Below the pieces are notes generated by a model. The model did no database searches and was not told the DNA's origin. It was given only the letters and a program-made list of their open reading frames with translations. A stretch of DNA of 29,946 nucleotides from Campylobacter sp. Lineage in GTDB: Bacteria; Campylobacterota; Campylobacteria; Campylobacterales; Campylobacteraceae. The stretch lies in NCBI RefSeq assembly GCF_020024835.1, contig NZ_JAHHTD010000013.1, forward strand, positions 1 through 29,946, given 5' to 3'. Position numbers and translations under genes: made by a program. Positions 9,176-18,179 of this stretch are shown here, piece after piece; the first letter of the stretch is position 1; each line of letters opens with the position of its first letter.

Positions 9176-10384
9176 TTAGTCCTTTAAATAGTCTATTTCT
9201 AAAGCAATTTGATCAACATAATTTTCTCGTCTTCTAATTACTCTTATTTTATTATCTTCTTTAGCAAGCTCACAAACCCTATTTCTAGTATTATAATTAC
9301 TACTCATACTAAAACCATAAGCACCAGCACTTTTAATCACAATCAAATCTCCCATTTTCACAGGAGCTAATTTTCTGTTTTTTGCTAAAAAATCCCCACT
9401 TTCACAAACTCCACCAACTATATCACAAAGACTTAGATTCTCTTTTGTATCAGTTAAAAGTTCTATTTCGTGATAAGCTTCATATAAACTTGGACGCAAT
9501 AAATCATTCATAGCTCCATCTACGATAACAAAACGTTTTGTTTTATTAAATTTTTCATATAACACTTTAGTAACAAATTCACCTGCATTTGCCACTAAAA
9601 ATCTTCCAGGTTCCATACCAATACACACATCAAGTCCTTGCAAACTTGTCAAAATTCCTTGTGCATATTCATATAAATTTGGTTCTTGCTCATCTTTATA
9701 GCAAACACCAAGTCCTCCCCCTATATCAAAAAATTTAATATTAATTTTTAAAGCTATAAGCTCTCTAACTAATTGTGAAACAATTTTTGATGCTTCTTGT
9801 ATGCTACTAATATCTAAAATTTGAGAACCTATGTGAAAATGCACTCCCACAGGCTCTAAAAAACTAGATTTTTTTGCATAAATATACATTCTTTTAGCAC
9901 TTTCAATATCTACTCCAAATTTATTCTCATGCAAACCAGTAGAAATATAAGGATGTGTTTTTGCATCAACGTTTGGATTAACTCTTATACTAATTCTTGC
10001 AACTTTTTGCATTTTATTTGCAATTTGTTCTAAAAGAAGCATTTCTGCTTCACTTTCAAGATTGATATAAAGTATATTTTCACTTAAAGCATACTCAAGT
10101 TCTTCAGTGCTTTTTCCCACGCCACTAAAAATAATCTTATAATTTTTAGCTCCAGATTTTAAAGCTCTATAAATCTCACCAGCACTTACACAATCAAATC
10201 CACTATCTAAAGAAGCTAAAAATTTTAAAACACTTAAATTAGAATTTGCTTTTACAGCATAAAAAATTTGAGATTTTCTTGCTTTAAAAGCATTTTTAAG
10301 TTTATAAAAACGTTCTTTAATTTTATCAAAATCATAAATATAAAATGGAGTGTTATATGTATTTGCTAATTCATAATAATCCAT
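9176..10384 (-). CDS. lysA: Diaminopimelate decarboxylase
   Basis: A 402-residue fold-III PLP enzyme that decarboxylates meso-diaminopimelate to lysine. Seen: PLP lysine K45 in FYAVKANSN, the phosphate-site GGGLG, HIGSQI, the catalytic Cys region in GGVCESGDFLA, and YNTRNR near the C-terminus. Length is typical of Campylobacter LysA. It follows the LptG-like gene by 18 bases and precedes the HAD gene by one. Confidence 0.96.
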   Translation of the reverse strand: MDYYELANTYNTPFYIYDFDKIKERFYKLKNAFKARKSQIFYAVKANSNLSVLKFLASLDSGFDCVSAGEIYRALKSGAKNYKIIFSGVGKSTEELEYALSENILYINLESEAEMLLLEQIANKMQKVARISIRVNPNVDAKTHPYISTGLHENKFGVDIESAKRMYIYAKKSSFLEPVGVHFHIGSQILDISSIQEASKIVSQLVRELIALKINIKFFDIGGGLGVCYKDEQEPNLYEYAQGILTSLQGLDVCIGMEPGRFLVANAGEFVTKVLYEKFNKTKRFVIVDGAMNDLLRPSLYEAYHEIELLTDTKENLSLCDIVGGVCESGDFLAKNRKLAPVKMGDLIVIKSAGAYGFSMSSNYNTRNRVCELAKEDNKIRVIRRRENYVDQIALEIDYLKD

Positions 10385-10402
10385 AAAAAACCTCTTTTAT
10401 CG

Positions 10403-11467
10403 TCATTTATTTTTAAAATAATAAAAACTTCCTATTGTTACTAAAATAAAAATTGGAAGCATTATACCAAGCTCTGGAGGTAAGATATCATTTCTACTCA
10501 ATCTAGCAAGTAAAAATAACAATCCCCATACTCCAAGCACTGATATAAAAAATACAAAAGCTAAAAATGCTAAGTTAAAAAATCTTGCTGTAAGTGGAAA
10601 ATAATAATAAATTATAAGCATTAAAAAAGGTGCAAAAAATGGAAATAAAATCAAAGAATATAAATTTGTTCTAAGAGCATTTGTAGAAACATTTTGTTTA
10701 GAAAATATAATAATACTTTCTAAAGCATCTTTGATAGAATAAGAAGGATCTCTTTCTACCAATGAAATACGCTCTAATATTTTAGGGGAAAAATCCTCCA
10801 ATCCTTTAACATTTTTAAATTCTTCTATTTTTAATCCTTCCTTTGTAACAATTAAATGTTCAGGAATAATTATAGACTTAACATTATTTAAATTCCAAAA
10901 ATTTCCTTTAAATTGTGCGTTAGATGCTTGAATAAGTCGCTTTATGTCTAAATTTTTTATTTCAAAAATTTTTATATTGTATAAAGAATTGGCATCAGTT
11001 TTTTCTATATACACAAAATTATCATTATATTTAATTAAAACATCATTGCCTTCTCTTGATATGACCCCTGTTTTTACTATATTGCTTTTATATTCATTTG
11101 CATAAGCAAAAGGTGTCAAATTTAACACTACATACACACCACAAAAAAACAAAGCCCATAAAAATGGATAAAAAATAACTTGATTTTTACTGAGTCCTAA
11201 GGTATATAAACTTACAAATTCGTTAGATCTTATCATATTAAATACACATAAAATCAAAGCAAAAACTATAGCAAGTGGTAAAATATAAGAAATAGCTGAA
11301 CATATTAAAAAAAATATATAAAGAAGTTCTAAATTTGCACTTTTTGGAATTTTATTAAAATTTACTAGAAAATCAATCGCCACAAAGAAAAAAGTTAAAG
11401 AAAAAAATAATATAAAAAATGATTTTAAATACAAAGATGAAATATAGCGAAAAAAAATGCTCATCAT
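10403..11467 (-). CDS. lptG: LPS export permease of the LptF/LptG (YjgP/YjgQ) family
   Basis: A 354-residue inner-membrane protein with three N-terminal hydrophobic segments (about 14-34, 48-75, 95-120), a periplasmic beta-jellyroll region (about 125-265) and three C-terminal segments (about 268-290, 293-320, 328-350). This is the layout of LptF/LptG, which with LptB extract lipopolysaccharide or lipooligosaccharide from the inner membrane. Motif-level separation of LptF from LptG is not possible by eye; I favour LptG because the protein lacks extra length and from memory of the C. jejuni annotation. Its ATG overlaps the pth stop (TAATG). A second ATG follows directly. Confidence 0.8.
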   Translation of the reverse strand: MMSIFFRYISSLYLKSFFILFFSLTFFFVAIDFLVNFNKIPKSANLELLYIFFLICSAISYILPLAIVFALILCVFNMIRSNEFVSLYTLGLSKNQVIFYPFLWALFFCGVYVVLNLTPFAYANEYKSNIVKTGVISREGNDVLIKYNDNFVYIEKTDANSLYNIKIFEIKNLDIKRLIQASNAQFKGNFWNLNNVKSIIIPEHLIVTKEGLKIEEFKNVKGLEDFSPKILERISLVERDPSYSIKDALESIIIFSKQNVSTNALRTNLYSLILFPFFAPFLMLIIYYYFPLTARFFNLAFLAFVFFISVLGVWGLLFLLARLSRNDILPPELGIMLPIFILVTIGSFYYFKNK

Positions 11468-12006
11468 TAACTTTTCAACGAATATTTTGAAGCAATTTGT
11501 TCTATATTGGAATTTAAAAGATCAAATAAAGCTTTTTTTGCTTGAATTAAAACTTCATTTAATTTTTCTCTTTCTTCTTGTGTAAAATTTCCCAATACGT
11601 GAGAAACAACATCAAGGTTTTTTCCTATACCTATACGAATTCTTTCATAATAATTTCCACAAAAATCATCTATACTCTTAAGTCCATTATGGCCACCACT
11701 TGTGCCACCTATCTTAAATTTTAAAGCACCTAAATTTAAATCAATATCATCATGGATAACTATAACCCTTTCACATTTATAAAACTCCTTGACAGCATAA
11801 ACACTTTGACCAGAAAGATTCATAAAAGTTGAAGGCTTTAAAAAAAGAGTTGAAGAGCTCTTAAAAAGCTCTCCTTTAAATTTAGCACTAGAAATTTTTA
11901 CATTCTCTAGATCTTTAATCAATAAATCAATCAACATAAAACCGACATTATGTCTAGTTTGTTTGTATTGTTCTCCTATGTTACCAAGTCCTACGACTAA
12001 GGTCAT
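11467..12006 (-). CDS. pth: Peptidyl-tRNA hydrolase
   Basis: A 179-residue enzyme that frees tRNA from peptidyl-tRNA dropped by ribosomes. Seen: VVGLGNIGEQYKQTRHNVGFM with the catalytic His in RHNVGF, the Asn-containing FMNLSGQSV, the HDDIDL motif and GGTSGGHNGL. Length is slightly short but normal for the family in this group. Lies one base after rplY, the common rplY-pth pair in bacteria. Confidence 0.96.
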   Translation of the reverse strand: MTLVVGLGNIGEQYKQTRHNVGFMLIDLLIKDLENVKISSAKFKGELFKSSSTLFLKPSTFMNLSGQSVYAVKEFYKCERVIVIHDDIDLNLGALKFKIGGTSGGHNGLKSIDDFCGNYYERIRIGIGKNLDVVSHVLGNFTQEEREKLNEVLIQAKKALFDLLNSNIEQIASKYSLKS

Positions 12007-12007
12007 T

Positions 12008-12544
12008 TTATCTTGCTTTTTCTACGCCAACTACAGCAACTCTATCAGCATCAACCATAACCACACCTTCAGGCACGACAACATCACGGACTAAAAGCGC
12101 ATCGCCAACATCAAGCTTTGTAACATCAAGTTCAAAGAAATTTGGTAAATTTTCAGCAGCACATTTTACTTTCAATCTTCTTTTTGACTGGATTAAAACA
12201 CCTTTATTTTTAAGACCTATGGCAGTTCCTACTACTTTTACAGGAACCATATATTTAGAAATAACACCTTTTTGTGCTACTTTTAAATCTACATGCTTAA
12301 GTTCAGCTGTAACAGGATCTTTTTGGTAATCAACTACAACTACACTTAAAACTTTAGAATCAATTTTCACATCAAAAACTAAAGTAGTTTTTTTACGAAC
12401 TTCCTTGATAAATTCATTTATTTTAAAAGCTGCATTGATATTTTCTAATCCTTTTCCATAGATATTAGCGATTAGATAACCATCTCTTTTTAAAGCTTTT
12501 GCGGCTTTTCTACCGATACTCTCTCTAATGATACCTTCTAGCAT
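12008..12544 (-). CDS. rplY: 50S ribosomal protein L25 (Ctc/TL5 form)
   Basis: A 178-residue two-domain L25: N-terminal 5S-rRNA-binding domain (about 1-90; LEGIIRESIGRKAAKALKR, NIYGKG) plus the C-terminal TL5 domain seen in the Ctc form. First gene of the leftward unit, with a good promoter upstream. Translation starts at the ATG of 12544, with GAAAGGGT as the ribosome-site region. Confidence 0.95.
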   Translation of the reverse strand: MLEGIIRESIGRKAAKALKRDGYLIANIYGKGLENINAAFKINEFIKEVRKKTTLVFDVKIDSKVLSVVVVDYQKDPVTAELKHVDLKVAQKGVISKYMVPVKVVGTAIGLKNKGVLIQSKRRLKVKCAAENLPNFFELDVTKLDVGDALLVRDVVVPEGVVMVDADRVAVVGVEKAR

Positions 12545-12574
12545 CTTTAACCCTTTCTAAAAAAATAAGACCTG

Positions 12575-12580
12575 ATTATA
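12575..12580 (-). promoter_or_regulatory. rplY promoter, -10 box
   Basis: On the minus strand a perfect TATAAT lies 30 bases before the rplY ATG, preceded by T/A-rich sequence (AAAAAATTAT). Campylobacter sigma-70 promoters typically have a strong -10 and only a periodic AT-rich stretch upstream in place of a clear -35 box, and this fits. It likely drives rplY-pth-lptG-lysA and genes beyond. Confidence 0.6.
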
Positions 12581-12637
12581 ATAATTTTTTACTTAGCAAA
12601 GTATAAAATCATTTAAAAAACAAATATCTAACTTAAA

Positions 12638-12660
12638 AAAGATACTTGAAAAATATCTTT
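12638..12660 (-). repeat. Inverted repeat, possible second terminator
   Basis: AAAGATA / TATCTTT, 7 bp, with a 9-base loop. Read on the minus strand it is followed by a run of Ts (TATCTTTTTTAAG), so it could act as a terminator upstream of the rplY promoter. The stem has only one G-C pair. The same stem sequence occurs after perR. Confidence 0.35.
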
Positions 12661-12772
12661 ACAATTTTTATACACTCATTAAAACACTTTATTTTACAAG
12701 GTCATCAAAAATACACAAGTGCGATAAAAATATCTTTATTAATATTTTTGCTAAAAACTAATATTATAAATT

Positions 12773-12805
12773 AAAGTATATAATCTTAATAAAATTATAT
12801 ACCTT
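12773..12805 (-). terminator. Terminator after tal
   Basis: A perfect 8-bp stem (GTATATAA at 12776-12783 with TTATATAC at 12795-12802) begins just beyond the tal stop and, on the minus strand, runs into TTTAATTT. Position and shape suit the intrinsic terminator of the lpxB-to-tal unit; AT-rich stem, so strength is uncertain. Confidence 0.5.
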
Positions 12806-13777
12806 TTATAAACATTTTAAAATATCTTCATAAGCTATACAAAATTGTTCTAAGCCATCATCTAGCAAAAATTTACTAGCTTTTATTAATTTATCATTTG
12901 AAATATTTGCTTGTAATTTTTTTTCAATACATTCATCTTCTAAAGGCTCTTTAAATATTATTTTTTTTCCTTTAAAAGTATTAATTGCATCTAATGGAGC
13001 AGTATTAATAGCCTTATCATACAACAACTCTTTTATATAATAATCTTTTTCTAAATCATTACCCTTAACACCAGTACTAGCAAAAAGTGCTCTAATATTA
13101 TTTTCATTTTGTTTTGTTATATACTTATAAGCTTTTGTAGCAGTTAAAATTCCTATAAAATTTTTATCTAAAACTTGATTATTTAAAAGTTTATCAAAAC
13201 GACTTACAAAAATACTAATAACAGCTTGTGGTTCTCTATTTTTTATAATGTTATTTTTTCTAAATTCTTTTAGACCCAAATTTAAAGCATCAAAACACTC
13301 TTTTACTTGTTCAAAATCAAAAATTAAAGTAGCATTAACACTAATACCATTTTTCATTAATTCTTGCATAACCTCATAAGAAGCTTTTGTAGCAGGAATT
13401 TTAATCATTACATTATCTTTTGCAATTTGAGTATATAATCTTTTTGCTTCTGCTAAAGACAAACTAGTATTATCTTTTAATCTTGGATCAATCTCAATAC
13501 TAATAAAACCATCGTCTTTTTTATAATAATTTAAAGCAAGTTTATCAGCAGCTTTTGCTATATCTTCCATAGCCAAACACTCATATAAAAATTTTTTATC
13601 TTTTATGCAGTAGTTTTTTATCTTTTCTCTATATATGCTCGAATTTAAAATTGCATTTTTAAAAATAGTAGGATTTGAAGTAGCTCCATTTATAATTTTT
13701 GTAACAACTAAATCTTGAAATTGTTGATCTAAAAATTCATTTTCCACAAAATCACACCACAAAGAAAATTTTTTCAT
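12806..13777 (-). CDS. tal: Transaldolase
   Basis: A 323-residue pentose-phosphate enzyme exchanging dihydroxyacetone units. Seen: NGATSNPTIF near residue 30, the Schiff-base lysine K126 in VMIKIPAT, and VNATLIFDFEQ. Sequence is Lys-rich and somewhat diverged in the C-terminal third but full length. Its ATG overlaps the serB stop (ATGA). It is the last gene of its unit. In Campylobacter, which has little sugar catabolism, its likely job is making ribose and erythrose phosphates (inference). Confidence 0.92.
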   Translation of the reverse strand: MKKFSLWCDFVENEFLDQQFQDLVVTKIINGATSNPTIFKNAILNSSIYREKIKNYCIKDKKFLYECLAMEDIAKAADKLALNYYKKDDGFISIEIDPRLKDNTSLSLAEAKRLYTQIAKDNVMIKIPATKASYEVMQELMKNGISVNATLIFDFEQVKECFDALNLGLKEFRKNNIIKNREPQAVISIFVSRFDKLLNNQVLDKNFIGILTATKAYKYITKQNENNIRALFASTGVKGNDLEKDYYIKELLYDKAINTAPLDAINTFKGKKIIFKEPLEDECIEKKLQANISNDKLIKASKFLLDDGLEQFCIAYEDILKCL

Positions 13778-14400
13778 TTTATCACCTTTATAATTTCTTT
13801 TAAATCTTTTTTATCAATACAAATATCTGCGTGAGTTTTTAAAATAGCTTTTGCACAAAAAGCTATTTTTAACCCACACTCATCAAACATAGATATATCA
13901 TTTGCTCCATCACCTACACACATAATCTCATCAGTATTTAAATTTAAAAATTTTTTTAATCTTTGTAAAATTACGCCCTTAGAATTATTAAACATAATTT
14001 CTCCACCTACTTTACCTGTCAAAAATCCATCTTTATGATGCAAAAAATTAGCAAATCCAAAATCAAAATGAAGTTTTCTTTGTGTAAGATCTATACCCTC
14101 ATGAAAACCGCCACTAAAAACTATAACTTTAATATTTTGTGATTTTAAATATTCACAAAGTTCTATAGCGCCATTCATCAAAGGTAAATTTTCACAACAC
14201 TTTTTTACTTGAAGTAAAGGCATACCCCGAAGTAAAGCTACTCTTTTTAATAAACTTTCAAAAAAATCAAGTTCACCATTCATAGCTTTATCGGTGATAC
14301 TTTTTACAGCATCACCGACATTATATGCTTTTGCTAAAATATCAATGGTTTCACCATCCATTAGCGTAGAATCAAAATCAAAAGCGCAAAGTTTTATCAT
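13774..14400 (-). CDS. serB: Phosphoserine phosphatase
   Basis: A 208-residue HAD phosphatase for the last step of serine synthesis. Seen: motif I DFDSTLMDGE with D8 and D10, motif II Ser in VFSGGFHEG, the lysine in NNSKGVIL, and motif IV GDGANDISMF. The protein is only the catalytic domain, without the N-terminal ACT domain of the E. coli enzyme, as usual in this group. Overlaps cheW by one base (TAATG) and tal by four. Confidence 0.94.
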   Translation of the reverse strand: MIKLCAFDFDSTLMDGETIDILAKAYNVGDAVKSITDKAMNGELDFFESLLKRVALLRGMPLLQVKKCCENLPLMNGAIELCEYLKSQNIKVIVFSGGFHEGIDLTQRKLHFDFGFANFLHHKDGFLTGKVGGEIMFNNSKGVILQRLKKFLNLNTDEIMCVGDGANDISMFDECGLKIAFCAKAILKTHADICIDKKDLKEIIKVIK

Positions 14401-14915
14401 TAAAACTCACGTTTTAGCAAAGCCTCAGCTTTCAATATAGTTAATATATTCTCTTCCCTTTTACCTATACCAAAAATCATTCCTTTTTCTTTTAATAAAG
14501 TTTCAGGTGGCGGATCAATTCTATTTCTATGAATTTTAATAGCTTCTGTTAATCTATCTATAACAAAGCCTGCATTACCAACTGGACTTTGATTACCACT
14601 AGCTATGCCTTTTAATACAATATATCTAGTTTGAGGGGTCATTTTAGAGCTCCCTTGATTAAATCTTTGTGCAAGATCAATTAAAGGTATAACATTACCT
14701 CTCATATTAAATACACCAAGTACATAATCAGGCACACTAGGAACCCTAGTGTATTCTATTGGCTTAATTATCTCTTGAATATTAAGAATTGGAATAGCGT
14801 ATTCCTCATCTCCTACAACAAAACCTACAAGCTGAATAATATCCTCTTCTTTAATGTCAGGTTCTGAAATTTGTGCTTGTTGTTTTTGCAAAACCTGGTT
14901 TAACTTATCATTCAT
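14400..14915 (-). CDS. cheW: Chemotaxis coupling protein CheW
   Basis: A 171-residue single CheW domain after a short polar N-terminus (about 1-25). Seen: VGFVVGDEEYAIPILNIQEII, the NMRGNVIPLIDLAQRF motif, and the GFVIDRLTEAI segment. It links receptors to the kinase CheA at the cell pole. Four bases after cheA; together with cheA and cheV it forms the chemotaxis core operon known in Campylobacter. Confidence 0.96.
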   Translation of the reverse strand: MNDKLNQVLQKQQAQISEPDIKEEDIIQLVGFVVGDEEYAIPILNIQEIIKPIEYTRVPSVPDYVLGVFNMRGNVIPLIDLAQRFNQGSSKMTPQTRYIVLKGIASGNQSPVGNAGFVIDRLTEAIKIHRNRIDPPPETLLKEKGMIFGIGKREENILTILKAEALLKREF

Positions 14916-14919
14916 CTTT

Positions 14920-17223
14920 TTATCCTAGTTTTAAATTTTTTCTAACTACATTTTCCAAGTACTCTGGTGAGTAAGGCTTAGTAATATATTCAGTCATACC
15001 TACTTCAACACCTCTTAAACGATCTGACTTACTAGTCCTTGAAGTAACAGCTACAAGTGGAAGATTATTATATTTAGAATACTTTCTAATCTCGCCTGCT
15101 AAAGTATAACCATCCATTCTTGGCATTTCAATGTCAATTAACACTGCATCAATGTCATAATCACCTGATTTGATGGTATTTAAAGCCTCAACACCATTTG
15201 TGGCTTCAATCACACTAACTCCAAGTGGTTCTAAAGATTTTTGCATAATATTTCTATCCATTTTAGAATCATCTACTATAAGCACAGTATAATCACTTGG
15301 TTTTTCTTTAACTACCTTTTTCGCTTGTGATTCAATTTGAGCTTTAATATCAATTTTAATTTCTTTAGCTATATCCATCATAGCTGCAACATCAATAATT
15401 AGAGTTACTCTACCATCACCACGAATAGTCGCACCTGCAATACCTTGAATATTTTGCAAATACTCTCCCATTGATTTAATAACAATTTCTTCTTGGCCAA
15501 CTAAACTATCCACCATAATCCCAAGCTTGCTCTCTGCTACTCCTATAACAACTACATAGGTTTGATCATTATTTTCAAGCACATGCTTAACTCCAAACAC
15601 ATCTGAAAGCCTTACAAGAGACAAGACTTCATCTCTTAAACGAAGAACATTTTTACCTTCGATAGTATAAATATCATCAATTGGAACTCTCACGGTCTCA
15701 AGAACAGAAGCAAGTGGAATGGCAAAAAATTCTTCTTGAGTCCCTACAAGCAATGATTGAATAATAGCTAGAGTAAGCGGAATTTTAAGTTTCATCACCG
15801 TGCCTTTTCCAAGCTCACTATCTACCTCGATAACACCATTTAATTTTTCTATATTTGTCTTAACAACATCCATTCCAACACCACGTCCTGAAACATTGGT
15901 GATTTTTGCTGCAGTAGAAAATCCTGGTTTAAATATCAATGTGAATGCTTCTTTATCAGTCATTTGATCAGCTTCACGTTCAGTGATTAAATTCTTTTCT
16001 ATAGCTTTAGCTTTTAAAACATCAGCATCAAGCCCTTTACCATCATCTGCGATCTCAACAACGATATGATTTCCTTCATTATATGCTTTAAGATTTACGG
16101 TTCCTTTTTCTGGCTTACCATTAGCAGCACGAGTTGCAGGATCTTCTATACCATGATCACACGAATTTCTAATCATATGCATAATAGGATCACCTATCTC
16201 TTCAACTATAGATTTATCAAGTTCAGTTTCCTCACCTGAAATTTCAAGCTCCATTTGCTTTCCAAGCTCACGGCCTAAATCACGCACAACTCTTGGGAAT
16301 TTATTGAAAACTTTTGCAATTGGTTGCATTCTTGTTTTCATAACAGCAAGCTGTATATCTGTAGTAACTATACTTAGTTGAGATACTACTTGATTTAATT
16401 CTTCTAAAAATCTTTCTCCATCATAACGTTCTTCAACATCATCATAAATTTTCAATAGACGATTTTTACCTAAAACAAGCTCCCCAATTAAATTCATCAA
16501 GTGATCAAGTCTTTTAACTTCAACCCTAATTGTTTGATCCATATTTGCACCACTGCTTGATCCACCAGCAGCTGGAACTTTTTTTTCAGGAGCATTTTGT
16601 TGCACAGATGCAGTTTTTGGAGAAACTGAAGCAGTTTGTGTTTTTTTCTTTTCAGCACGTCTTGCTTGATCTTCAGCTTTCCTTACCTTTAAGAGTCTTT
16701 CAATCTCAGCCTCTACCTCATCATCACTAAGCTTATTAACATCAACATCTGGTTGTTCTTCAACTTTAACTTCTTCTTTTTCTTCTTTGCTTTCTTCAAC
16801 CTTAGGTTCTACTTTAACATTATCTAAATTTTCACCCTCTGAAATAGCAGTTAATCTTGTGCAAATTGGAGCTATATCAAGTCCTATTGCAGTATCATTT
16901 CCATTATCTCTAATCGAATTTAATAAAGTTTTCATCATATCAATAGACTCTAAAACTACGTCCATAACTTCAGGAGTAATTTTAAGCTCATTATGTCTTG
17001 CTTTATTTAAAACATCTTCCATATGATGAGTAAGCTTAGTTAAAACATCAAAATTTAAGAAGCTTGAAGACCCTTTAACCGTGTGTGCAACTCGAAAAAT
17101 TCTATTTAATAATTCTAAATCTTCAGGATTTGCTTCTAGCTCAACTAAATCATGATCAATTTGCTCAACTAATTCAAAGGCTTCAACTAAAAAATCCTCA
17201 AGTATTTCTTGAATATCTTCCAT
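14920..17223 (-). CDS. cheA: Chemotaxis histidine kinase CheA with receiver domain (CheAY)
   Basis: A 767-residue fusion. Domains: HPt (about 1-105) with phospho-site H47 in AHTVKGSSS; a Glu/Lys-rich linker (about 135-215) instead of a clear P2 CheY-binding domain; dimerisation helices (NLIGELVLGKNRL); HATPase with N-box HMIRNSCDHGIE, DDGKGLD and GRGVGMDVVKTN; a CheW-like domain; and a C-terminal receiver (about 640-767) with VDDSKMDRN, the acceptor Asp in LIDIEMPRMDG and Lys in TKPYSP. The kinase phosphorylates CheY; the attached receiver is thought to act as a phosphate sink in epsilonproteobacteria (family knowledge). It lies two bases after cheV. Confidence 0.97.
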   Translation of the reverse strand: MEDIQEILEDFLVEAFELVEQIDHDLVELEANPEDLELLNRIFRVAHTVKGSSSFLNFDVLTKLTHHMEDVLNKARHNELKITPEVMDVVLESIDMMKTLLNSIRDNGNDTAIGLDIAPICTRLTAISEGENLDNVKVEPKVEESKEEKEEVKVEEQPDVDVNKLSDDEVEAEIERLLKVRKAEDQARRAEKKKTQTASVSPKTASVQQNAPEKKVPAAGGSSSGANMDQTIRVEVKRLDHLMNLIGELVLGKNRLLKIYDDVEERYDGERFLEELNQVVSQLSIVTTDIQLAVMKTRMQPIAKVFNKFPRVVRDLGRELGKQMELEISGEETELDKSIVEEIGDPIMHMIRNSCDHGIEDPATRAANGKPEKGTVNLKAYNEGNHIVVEIADDGKGLDADVLKAKAIEKNLITEREADQMTDKEAFTLIFKPGFSTAAKITNVSGRGVGMDVVKTNIEKLNGVIEVDSELGKGTVMKLKIPLTLAIIQSLLVGTQEEFFAIPLASVLETVRVPIDDIYTIEGKNVLRLRDEVLSLVRLSDVFGVKHVLENNDQTYVVVIGVAESKLGIMVDSLVGQEEIVIKSMGEYLQNIQGIAGATIRGDGRVTLIIDVAAMMDIAKEIKIDIKAQIESQAKKVVKEKPSDYTVLIVDDSKMDRNIMQKSLEPLGVSVIEATNGVEALNTIKSGDYDIDAVLIDIEMPRMDGYTLAGEIRKYSKYNNLPLVAVTSRTSKSDRLRGVEVGMTEYITKPYSPEYLENVVRKNLKLG

Positions 17224-17225
17224 TT

Positions 17226-18179
17226 TTACTCCTCACCCTTTTCATGTTTTGCGATAACACGAGCAATTTCAGTAAAAAAATCACTCGCATTGAATTTAAC
17301 TAAATATCCTTCACCACCAGCTTCTTTAACACCTTTTTCACTCATAAATTCATTAGATAATGAAGAATTGAAAATTATAGGTATATTTTTATATCTTTCA
17401 TCTTCTCTTACTTTAGATGCAAAGTGAAATCCATCCATTTGTGGCATTTCAACATCACTAACAATGATTTTTAAGTGCTTACTTAAATCTGAACCATAAG
17501 TATTATACAACTCTTCAAGTTTTTGCAAGCCCTCAATACCATCTTTAGCTTCCACTACTTTTAAACCTGTCTTGTTAAGTAAATCTTTAACAAGTTTTCT
17601 AGCAGTAAAGCTATCATCTAATGCTAAAGCAATTCCATCAATTTTTTGAATTTTAGAATCATCTACATTGGTATTTGGAGCATAAATTCCAAGCTCTTGA
17701 ACTATACTTTCTAAGTCTAAAATAAGTAAAACTTCATCTCCTTCAATTTTGGTTACACCTGTAATTTTACCTTTATCTAAACTTCCAGCACTAGTAGCAA
17801 AAGTGGCTGGTTCTATATTTTTCCAATTAATCCTACGAATTCGTTTAGCCTCATGAACTATAAACCCAATCAATACATTGCTAAATTCTGTAATAATAAC
17901 TCTAGGTTTTATAGTTGTTGTTTCTGGCTCCTTTATTTGCATCCACTTAGCAAGATTTATCACTGGAATCACCACACCACGAAGATCAAAAATACCCTCA
18001 ACATATTCAGGTACCCCTGGAATTTCAGTCAAAAAAGGAATTTTAATAATTTCTCTAACTTTAGAAACATTTACACCATAAATTCCTTCATAAACCCTAT
18101 CGTGGCCTTGTTTAAAGATGCGAAAATCAACAAGTTCCATTTCATTTGAACCTGTCTTTATGACATTCTCATCAAACAT
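17226..18179 (-). CDS. cheV: Chemotaxis coupling/receiver protein CheV
   Basis: A 317-residue hybrid: CheW-like domain (about 15-165, with NVSKVREIIKIP and DLRGVVIPVINLAKWM) followed by a receiver (about 180-317) with ALDDS acidic residues, the acceptor D242 in SDVEMPQMDG and Lys in YLVKFNAS. It adapts receptor-kinase coupling by phosphorylation. Its ATG overlaps the stop of the LpxH-like gene (TAATG). Order cheV-cheA-cheW matches Campylobacter. Confidence 0.96.
   Translation of the reverse strand: MFDENVIKTGSNEMELVDFRIFKQGHDRVYEGIYGVNVSKVREIIKIPFLTEIPGVPEYVEGIFDLRGVVIPVINLAKWMQIKEPETTTIKPRVIITEFSNVLIGFIVHEAKRIRRINWKNIEPATFATSAGSLDKGKITGVTKIEGDEVLLILDLESIVQELGIYAPNTNVDDSKIQKIDGIALALDDSFTARKLVKDLLNKTGLKVVEAKDGIEGLQKLEELYNTYGSDLSKHLKIIVSDVEMPQMDGFHFASKVREDERYKNIPIIFNSSLSNEFMSEKGVKEAGGEGYLVKFNASDFFTEIARVIAKHEKGEE

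Noticed and set aside
16530..17026. Open frames on the + strand opposite cheA
   Set aside because: They mirror the codon pattern of the Glu/Lys-rich linker and HPt region of cheA; no ribosome sites or recognisable protein features.
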